Below, piece after piece: positions 5,300-9,378 of a stretch of DNA of 9,378 bases; positions within the stretch are counted from its first letter, which is position 1, and every line of letters starts with the position of its first letter. The DNA comes from JACCVG01 sp034664165 (GTDB taxonomy: Bacteria > Actinomycetota > Thermoleophilia > Solirubrobacterales > Thermoleophilaceae). The position numbers were made by a program, and so were the translations under genes. Where the stretch lies: positions 1 through 9,378 of the forward strand of contig JAXDIE010000011.1 of assembly GCA_034664165.1 (NCBI GenBank), given 5' to 3'. The notes under the pieces are model-generated. The model ran no database searches and had not been told where the DNA came from. It saw only the letters and a list, made by a program, of their open reading frames with translations.

Positions 5300-6457
5300 A
5301 TGCCGGAAGCAGTGATCGTCGAAACCGTTCGTACGCCTATCGGGCGCGCCTTCAAGGGCTCGCTGATCGGTCACCGCCCGGATGACATGGCGGCGTTCGC
5401 CCTCGACGCGCTTCTCGATCGCGTGCCCGGGGTCAAGCCGGAGGACGTCGAAGAGGTCGCCATGGGCTGCGGCATGCCCCAGGGCGAGCAGGCCTGGAAC
5501 ATCGGCCGCATCGCCGTGCTGCTCTCACGCCTGCCGAACACCACGAACGGCATCACCATCTCGCGCTACTGCTCCTCGAGCCTCGACGCGATCAACTACT
5601 GCGCCAGCCGCATCAAGGCCGGCCAGGGCGACGTGTACATCGCCGGTGGCGTGGAATGCGTGTCGCACTTCAACGAGCAGACGGAGGCGGCCGGTGTCGC
5701 ACATCGCAACGTCCTGGTGAACGGCGAGGACGGGCGCGTGAACGCCTACATCGACATGGGCATCACCGCCGTCAACGTGGCCAACAAGTACGGCGTGAAG
5801 CGTGAGGACATGGATCGCTACGCGCAGCGCTCCCAAGAGCTCGCCGTCGCCTCGCAGGAGTCCGGCTTCTTCGACAAGGAGATCGTCCCGATCCCCGGCG
5901 CCGACGGCACCGAGGTGGCAAAGGACGACGGCCCGCGCGCCAGCTCGACGTACGAGAAGCTCGCCGCGCTTGACGAGGCCTTCGGCGGTGGCGGCGTGAC
6001 CGCCGGCAACTCGTGCCCGCTGAATGACGGCGCCGCCGCGGTGCTGGTCATGAGCGAGGACAAGGCCAAGGAGCTCGGCCTGACCCCGCGCGCCCGGATC
6101 GTCACCGCGGCCCACGGCGGACTAGAGCCCGAGCTGATGGGCGTCGCCCCGATCGAGGCTGTGCGCAAGGTGCTGGACCGCGCCGGGATGACGATCGGCG
6201 ACATCGATCGCGTCGAGCTGAACGAGGCGTTCGCCGCCCAGGTCATCCCGATCATGGACGAGTGCGGGATCGAGCTGGAGAAGCTGAACACCCACGGCGG
6301 GGCCATCGCCCTGGGCCATCCGTTCGGGATGACGGGCGCCCGCATCATGGGCACCCTGCTGAACGTGCTCGAGTCCGACGACCAGACGGTCGGGCTCGAG
6401 ACCATGTGCGTCGCGGGCGGTCAGGGCGCCGCCATGATCGTGGAGCGCACGAACTAG
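5300..6457 (+). CDS. Thiolase (acetyl-CoA C-acyltransferase)
   Basis: A 385-residue, full-length degradative-type thiolase, which cleaves 3-ketoacyl-CoA with CoA to give acetyl-CoA and a shortened acyl-CoA. The nucleophile is C91 in SRYCSSSLDAI. The second domain carries NEAFA (308-312), H340 in GGAIALGHPFGMTGAR, and the acid/base C370 in CVAGGQG. The N-terminal EAVIVETVRTPIGRAFKGSL is standard. The start is ATG 5300 with a G-rich Shine-Dalgarno about eight bases upstream. Together with the hydroxyacyl-CoA dehydrogenase 1 kb upstream it supplies the last two beta-oxidation steps; an acyl-CoA dehydrogenase and a hydratase are not in the window. The chain length or special substrate (fatty acid, steroid side chain, branched acid) cannot be told from sequence. 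FadA-like, but no specific symbol is justified. Confidence 0.95.
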   Translation: MPEAVIVETVRTPIGRAFKGSLIGHRPDDMAAFALDALLDRVPGVKPEDVEEVAMGCGMPQGEQAWNIGRIAVLLSRLPNTTNGITISRYCSSSLDAINYCASRIKAGQGDVYIAGGVECVSHFNEQTEAAGVAHRNVLVNGEDGRVNAYIDMGITAVNVANKYGVKREDMDRYAQRSQELAVASQESGFFDKEIVPIPGADGTEVAKDDGPRASSTYEKLAALDEAFGGGGVTAGNSCPLNDGAAAVLVMSEDKAKELGLTPRARIVTAAHGGLEPELMGVAPIEAVRKVLDRAGMTIGDIDRVELNEAFAAQVIPIMDECGIELEKLNTHGGAIALGHPFGMTGARIMGTLLNVLESDDQTVGLETMCVAGGQGAAMIVERTN

Positions 6458-6469
6458 CTCGTAACGGCA

Positions 6470-6496
6470 CGCGGGGCGGGCTCGGCCCGTCCCGCG
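6470..6496. terminator. Strong GC hairpin after thiolase (candidate terminator)
   Basis: Bases 6470-6481 pair with 6485-6496 around a TCG loop: twelve pairs, one of them G-U (6476/6490). It begins 12 bases after the thiolase stop, in the gap between two convergent genes. No T-tract follows on the plus strand (CTCCCGG), so it is not a textbook intrinsic terminator, but high-GC actinobacteria often use such T-poor hairpins. Confidence 0.6.
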
Positions 6497-6528
6497 CTCC
6501 CGGCGCGTAAATCCCTGCCGGCCGGGAG
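6497..6528. terminator. Second hairpin between convergent genes
   Basis: CTCCCGGC (6497-6504) and GCCGGGAG (6521-6528) are exact inverted copies with a 16-base loop, abutting the first hairpin. It lies 14 bases past the hydrolase stop on the minus strand, so it may serve the leftward operon, again without a T-run. Confidence 0.5.
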
Positions 6529-6542
6529 GCCCACTGTGGCGC

Positions 6543-7433
6543 TCATGATGCTGCTCCTACCCCGGCCGGCTCCCGCACGAACGCTCCGACCAGCTCGGCC
6601 AGACGCTCCGGCTGGTCCTCCATCGAGAACGTGTAGGCGTCCTCGATCCACTCGAGCCGCGAGTCGGGGAACAGGGCCGCGAGCTTCTCCGCATGCTCGG
6701 GCTTGAAGAACCGGTCCTCGCGCGACCAGGCGATCAGGGTGGGGCGGTCGAAGCCGGGCAGCTTTTCCGCGAGCTCGACCGTCAGGCGCTTGTCCACGCC
6801 CTTGAGGAACCGCTTGACGTCGGACCGGATCGCCTTGTCCGTGGCCATGGGGAGCACGTAGGTGTCAGTCACGGCCGCGTCGGGAACAGTCTTGGAGAGC
6901 CAGCCGAACGCCATCGGCAGGCGCCGGGCCGGGCGTAGGCGCAGCATCGTCGCGATCTCGAGCAGCGCGCCCGGAATCGCCGCCATCTTGACAAGCGGCA
7001 TGAACGTGGGCGGCAGGTAGTTGTCGAAGCAGTCGCACGAGGTCAGGACCAGTCGACCGATCCGCTCGGGGCGGGTGGTGACGAGCGCCTGGGTAACGGC
7101 ACCGCCGGTGTCGTTGGCCACCACGGTCGCGGCCTCGAGCTCCAAGGCCTCGAGCGCATCCGCGATCACACCGGCCATGCCGGCCAGGTCCATCTGCACG
7201 CGAGGCGCGGGAATGGTGTGTGCACCCAGCGGCAGGTCGAGGGTGATCACCCGGAAGTCGGGCGCCAGCAGCGGCACCAGCTTGCGCCAGAGGTTTGCGT
7301 TGCTCAGCAGGCCGTGGATGAGCACGATCGGCTCACCAGAGCCGCGCTCGTGGACCTTGATCGTCGCGTTGGGGGTCTCCAGCTCGCGCGGGGGGCCGAG
7401 GGCGGGGTCCCTCCAGACTGCTCGTTCCTTCAT
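6543..7433 (-). CDS. Alpha/beta hydrolase with Asp nucleophile, catalytic His apparently absent
   Basis: A 296-residue alpha/beta hydrolase starting at ATG 7433, preceded by SD GAGGAGG with six-base spacing. Landmarks are the oxyanion motif IHGLLSN (39-45), ITLDLPLGAH (63-72), and the nucleophile elbow VVANDTGGAV (104-113). There Asp108 takes the place of the esterase Ser, as in epoxide hydrolases and haloalkane dehalogenases. A cap region spans about 140-220, and the acid candidate is D240 in AWSREDRFF. Where the family has its C-terminal GHF-type catalytic His, this protein reads EDAYTFSMEDQP (264-275), with Thr268 at the His position. Related actinobacterial proteins may share this, but I cannot check. 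It is last in the NTF2-NTF2-hydrolase operon. No signal peptide is seen, so it is probably cytoplasmic. It could act on an epoxide, halide or lactone, or have lost hydrolysis. Confidence 0.88.
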   Translation of the reverse strand: MKERAVWRDPALGPPRELETPNATIKVHERGSGEPIVLIHGLLSNANLWRKLVPLLAPDFRVITLDLPLGAHTIPAPRVQMDLAGMAGVIADALEALELEAATVVANDTGGAVTQALVTTRPERIGRLVLTSCDCFDNYLPPTFMPLVKMAAIPGALLEIATMLRLRPARRLPMAFGWLSKTVPDAAVTDTYVLPMATDKAIRSDVKRFLKGVDKRLTVELAEKLPGFDRPTLIAWSREDRFFKPEHAEKLAALFPDSRLEWIEDAYTFSMEDQPERLAELVGAFVREPAGVGAAS

Positions 7434-7439
7434 CAGGTG

Positions 7440-7446
7440 CCTCCTC
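7440..7446 (-). promoter_or_regulatory. Ribosome binding site overlapping the upstream stop
   Basis: GAGGAGG lies six bases before the hydrolase ATG and overlaps the TGA stop of the preceding NTF2-like gene (TGAGGAGG), placing termination and reinitiation at one spot. It decides the hydrolase start within a frame that is open much further upstream. Confidence 0.75.
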
Positions 7447-7930
7447 AGGCAGGCTCGCCGGCCGGCGAGCGGTTGGGTTGTGGTGAAACAGGGCGCGCCG
7501 CGGCCTTGCGGCGCATGACGCGGATCGCCCGCGGCCAGGACCGCGGCGAGCGCAGCAGGGCCAGAACCAACGGCAGCGGGTCGAAGTGGGCGATCCGCTC
7601 GACGACCTTGCCGTCGCGCACCGTGATGCGGTCGCAGCAGACAAGGCGGAACGGGCGGCCGCCGACAGTGCCCAGCAGGTCGAAGCTCACGTGACCGACG
7701 TCGCCGTCGGCCGTGTAGCCATGGATCTCCGCGTGCAGGTCCGGGATCAGCTCGAAGGTGCCCGCGAACATCTGGGCGAACTCCTCCCGGCCCACGGCTT
7801 CCGGGGCCATCGGCTGAACCATGCGGGTCTGGTCGGTCATGTGCGGCAGGAAGTGGTCGAGGAAGGCCTGCCCTCCACGGGGCGTGCTCCACCCCTCCTC
7901 GAACGTCCGCATGAAGTCGTGGATGTCCAT
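7445..7930 (-). CDS. SnoaL/NTF2-like domain protein (middle gene of TetR-controlled operon)
   Basis: A 161-residue protein with an NTF2-like fold over about residues 1-125: an N-terminal helix HDFMRTFEEGW, a HMTDQTRMVQPMAPEAVGREEFAQMF segment as in SnoaL-like proteins, and strands through HVSFDLLGTVGGRPFRLVCCDRITVRDGKVVERIAHFDPLPL. The protein then continues with a basic, proline-rich tail (about 127-161, with PRSWPRAIRVMRRKAAARP) that could bind membrane or nucleic acid or be disordered. The start is ATG 7930, two bases after the upstream TGA; a TTG at 7936 overlapping that stop is an alternative adding two residues. Family members include polyketide cyclases and isomerases; the reaction here is unknown. 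Eleven bases separate its stop from the hydrolase ATG. Confidence 0.82.
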   Translation of the reverse strand: MDIHDFMRTFEEGWSTPRGGQAFLDHFLPHMTDQTRMVQPMAPEAVGREEFAQMFAGTFELIPDLHAEIHGYTADGDVGHVSFDLLGTVGGRPFRLVCCDRITVRDGKVVERIAHFDPLPLVLALLRSPRSWPRAIRVMRRKAAARPVSPQPNRSPAGEPA

Positions 7931-7932
7931 GC

Positions 7933-8337
7933 TCAAGCCGCCAGCTCCGGCACCTGCGCCATGACGGACAAAGCGTCGACGTAGGTGTCCTTCCGGGCGA
8001 TCAAGTCACCGTCCCAGGCGATCACGTCGACGGCGTCCCACTCGATGTGCTGTCCGTCGCGCTCGGCCGAGAACCTCCACTCGACGACATAGAAGTCATC
8101 GCCACCGCGCACGCGGATCGGCTCGAACCCCAGCTCGGGCCACTCGGCGAGGAACCCGGCAAAGGTCTCGCGGATGGCGTCGCGTCCCACCACGTCCTCG
8201 GCATCGGCGCCGTGGAGGCAGAAGACACCGTCCTCTGCGTGGAACATGGCAATGCGATCGGGATCACGGCTGGCCCATGCAAGGCCGTAGAGGTCGAAAA
8301 GCTCCTGGAGCGGGATCGACTGGGCTGTGGCACTCAT
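7933..8337 (-). CDS. NTF2-like protein (nuclear transport factor 2/SnoaL family)
   Basis: A 134-residue single-domain protein. LFDLYGLAWASRDPDRIAMFHAEDGVF (14-40) is the classic opening of this fold, followed by VVGRDAIRETFAGFLAEWPELGFEP (49-73) and paired strands ending in IEWDAVDVIAWDGDLIARKDTYVD (97-120), where the W-x-x-V-D-V and K-D-T-Y-x-D patterns are common in SnoaL_2-type proteins. The start is ATG 8337 with SD AAGGAG (8349-8344), six bases away. It is first in the leftward operon, directly below the TetR operators. It resembles limonene-epoxide hydrolase and ketosteroid isomerase folds only at the fold level, so no substrate is assigned. It is weakly similar to the next gene, so a heteromer of the two is possible. 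Confidence 0.85.
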   Translation of the reverse strand: MSATAQSIPLQELFDLYGLAWASRDPDRIAMFHAEDGVFCLHGADAEDVVGRDAIRETFAGFLAEWPELGFEPIRVRGGDDFYVVEWRFSAERDGQHIEWDAVDVIAWDGDLIARKDTYVDALSVMAQVPELAA

Positions 8338-8362
8338 CAGCTTCTCCTTGGTTGGCGGCTAG

Positions 8363-8379
8363 ACATACAAGCACCATGT
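8363..8379. promoter_or_regulatory. Operator-like site O2 (degenerate) for the TetR regulator
   Basis: ACATACaagcaCCATGT has the layout of O1, with a perfect left half-site and four of six matching bases in the right half. Its centre (8371) is 22 bp, about two helical turns, from that of O1 (8393). It covers the predicted transcription start of the leftward operon. Confidence 0.6.
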
Positions 8380-8408
8380 ATCTAACATACAGACGGTATG
8401 TATGTCAA
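8379..8408 (-). promoter_or_regulatory. Candidate promoter of the leftward NTF2-NTF2-hydrolase operon
   Basis: On the minus strand a perfect -35, TTGACA, lies at 8408-8403, and a weak -10, TAGATA, at 8384-8379 after an 18-bp spacer. Transcription would begin near 8372, leaving a leader of about 35 bases with an SD at 8349-8344. The O1 palindrome fills the spacer, so TetR binding would block RNA polymerase. Confidence 0.55.
8385..8401. promoter_or_regulatory. Operator-like site O1 for the TetR regulator
   Basis: ACATACagacgGTATGT is a perfect 6-bp inverted repeat with a 5-bp spacer, of the size and form bound by TetR dimers, located 19 bases upstream of the tetR-type start. An extra TATGT follows at 8401-8405. 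This position would allow control of the leftward operon and autoregulation of the regulator gene. Confidence 0.72.
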
Positions 8409-8420
8409 GCTTCATTCCGC

Positions 8421-9014
8421 ATGACCGAGCGAACCAGGCAGGAGCAGCGCAGCGACGAGACCCGTGCGGCGCTCATGGACGCGGCGCGCGAGTTGTTCAC
8501 CGACCCCGGCTACTACAACGTGGGCACCGAGGAGATCGTCAAGAAGGCGCGCGTCACACGTGGCGCCCTCTACCACCACTTCGAGGACAAAAAGGACCTT
8601 TTCCGCGCCGTGCACGAGGCCAACGAGGAGAAGCTGGTGATGGCGCTCGCGGCCAAGGTCGAGGGCATCACCGACCCGATCGAGCTGCTGACCCAGGGCG
8701 TCAAGAGCTTTCTGGATGCGTGCGAGGACCCGGCGTTGTCGCGGATCGGCCTGATCGACGCCCCTGGCGTGCTCGGCTGGCCCGAGTGGCGCGCCATCGA
8801 TGAGAAATACGGCCTGGGCCTGGTCACGGGTGTGCTCCAGGTGGCGATGGACGCCGGGCTGATCGCCCCCCTTCCGGTCTCCACCATCGGCCACCTGATG
8901 CTGGCAGCAATGGGTGAGGCAGCGATCATGATGGCCCAGTCCGAGGACCCGGTCGCGGCCCGAGCCGAGGTCGAGGAATCGCTCCTGGCTCTGCTCCACG
9001 GCCTCAAGCCGTGA
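8421..9014 (+). CDS. TetR/AcrR family transcriptional regulator
   Basis: A 197-residue repressor-type protein. The N-terminal TetR DNA-binding domain is clear: DETRAALMDAARELFTDPGYYNVGTEEIVKKARVTRGALYHHFEDKKDLFRAV (12-64), with the recognition helix at about VTRGALYHHF (45-54). The C-terminal ligand/dimer domain contains LIDAPGVLGWPEWRAIDEKYGLGLV (111-135), a pattern shared by many actinobacterial TetR proteins whose ligands are mostly unknown. The start is ATG 8421; the frame is open upstream, but the region before it holds the operators and no good start. No Shine-Dalgarno is seen, so initiation may be weak. It is divergent from the NTF2-NTF2-hydrolase operon and most likely represses both that operon and itself. 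Its stop overlaps the HAD gene's GTG. Confidence 0.95.
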   Translation: MTERTRQEQRSDETRAALMDAARELFTDPGYYNVGTEEIVKKARVTRGALYHHFEDKKDLFRAVHEANEEKLVMALAAKVEGITDPIELLTQGVKSFLDACEDPALSRIGLIDAPGVLGWPEWRAIDEKYGLGLVTGVLQVAMDAGLIAPLPVSTIGHLMLAAMGEAAIMMAQSEDPVAARAEVEESLLALLHGLKP

Positions 9015-9378
9015 GCGTCGCCGCGGTCATCTTCGACCTCGACGGCGTGCTGATCGACTCGGAGGCCGTCTGGGATGAGGTCCGGAAGGACCTGACGATC
9101 GAGCTGGGCGGCGACTGGGTGGACGAGGCCCAGACGCGCATGATGGGCATGAGCTCGGTGGAGTGGTCGGCCTACATGCACGACGAGCTGGGTGTTCCGC
9201 TGGCGCCCTCCGACATCTCGGATCGGGTCGTCGCAGAGATGGGGCGGCGCTATGAGCGGGAGCTGCCGCTGATCGACGGCGCCGTCGAGGCGGTCCGCCG
9301 GCTGGGCGAGCTGTGGCCGCTCGCGGTTGCTTCGTCGGCCAACCGGCCCCTGATCGACCTGTTCGTCGAGCTCACCGG
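9011..9378 (+). CDS. HAD-superfamily hydrolase, beta-phosphoglucomutase-like (3' end outside window)
   Basis: Starts at GTG 9011, overlapping the TetR stop by four bases (GTGA), and runs past the window end; 122 codons are visible. Motif I is VIFDLDGVLIDSE, with nucleophile D9 and acid/base D11. The alpha-helical cap follows (about 16-80), including MMGMSSVEW, and PLIDGAVEAVRRLGEL (about 87-102) leads to motif II, AVASSANRPLI, with its Ser/Ser pair. Motifs III and IV are not in view. This order is typical of the HAD group with phosphoglycolate phosphatases, beta-phosphoglucomutases and sugar-phosphate phosphatases; the substrate cannot be deduced. The overlap suggests co-transcription with the regulator, though it may simply reflect genome compactness. 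Confidence 0.92.
   Translation, partial: MSVAAVIFDLDGVLIDSEAVWDEVRKDLTIELGGDWVDEAQTRMMGMSSVEWSAYMHDELGVPLAPSDISDRVVAEMGRRYERELPLIDGAVEAVRRLGELWPLAVASSANRPLIDLFVELT

Noticed and set aside
7434..7892. Fusion of the hydrolase with upstream sequence (449-residue open frame)
   Set aside because: The extra N-terminal part is a different frame of the NTF2-like gene; a strong Shine-Dalgarno places the hydrolase start at 7433.

Overview
The window is GC-rich, tightly packed bacterial chromosome. Most neighbouring same-strand genes overlap by 1-4 bases or lie a few bases apart, and GTG starts are common. The class II fructose-bisphosphatase is of the actinobacterial type, and the NTF2-like, OsmC and TetR proteins also look actinobacterial. 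I infer a high-GC actinomycete, possibly of the Thermoleophilia/Solirubrobacterales kind. That placement rests on protein style only. There is no rRNA, tRNA, CRISPR array or recognisable transposase.

Layout. (1) 1-1031, plus strand: the 3' end of an unrecognised gene, coupled to a SnoaL/NTF2-like gene. (2) 1028-3191, minus strand: a four-helix membrane protein, then class II fructose-1,6-bisphosphatase (glpX), then an OsmC-family protein. The plus and minus genes meet on a shared CTAG. The gap between the membrane protein and glpX (2540-2710) is almost entirely a long imperfect inverted repeat that can fold into a 45-position helix with a branched top. (3) 3267-6457, plus strand: dodecin, a short-chain dehydrogenase of the type 2 3-hydroxyacyl-CoA dehydrogenase (HSD17B10-like) kind, a zinc-free quinone oxidoreductase-like enzyme, and a thiolase. 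The dehydrogenase and thiolase could perform the last two steps of a beta-oxidation spiral. (4) 6543-8337, minus strand: two consecutive NTF2-like proteins followed by an alpha/beta hydrolase with an Asp nucleophile but no obvious catalytic His. (5) 8421-9378, plus strand: a divergent TetR regulator coupled to a HAD phosphatase/mutase that runs off the window.

The control region between parts 4 and 5 is clear. Two related 17-bp operator-like palindromes lie 22 bp apart. The better one fills the spacer between a consensus -35 (TTGACA) and a weak -10 for the leftward operon. This predicts TetR repression of the NTF2-NTF2-hydrolase operon until an unknown ligand binds.

The two items most worth following are the long inverted repeat before glpX, whose arm differences favour a plus-strand RNA helix, and the TetR-controlled operon, whose substrate is unknown and whose hydrolase has an unusual active site.
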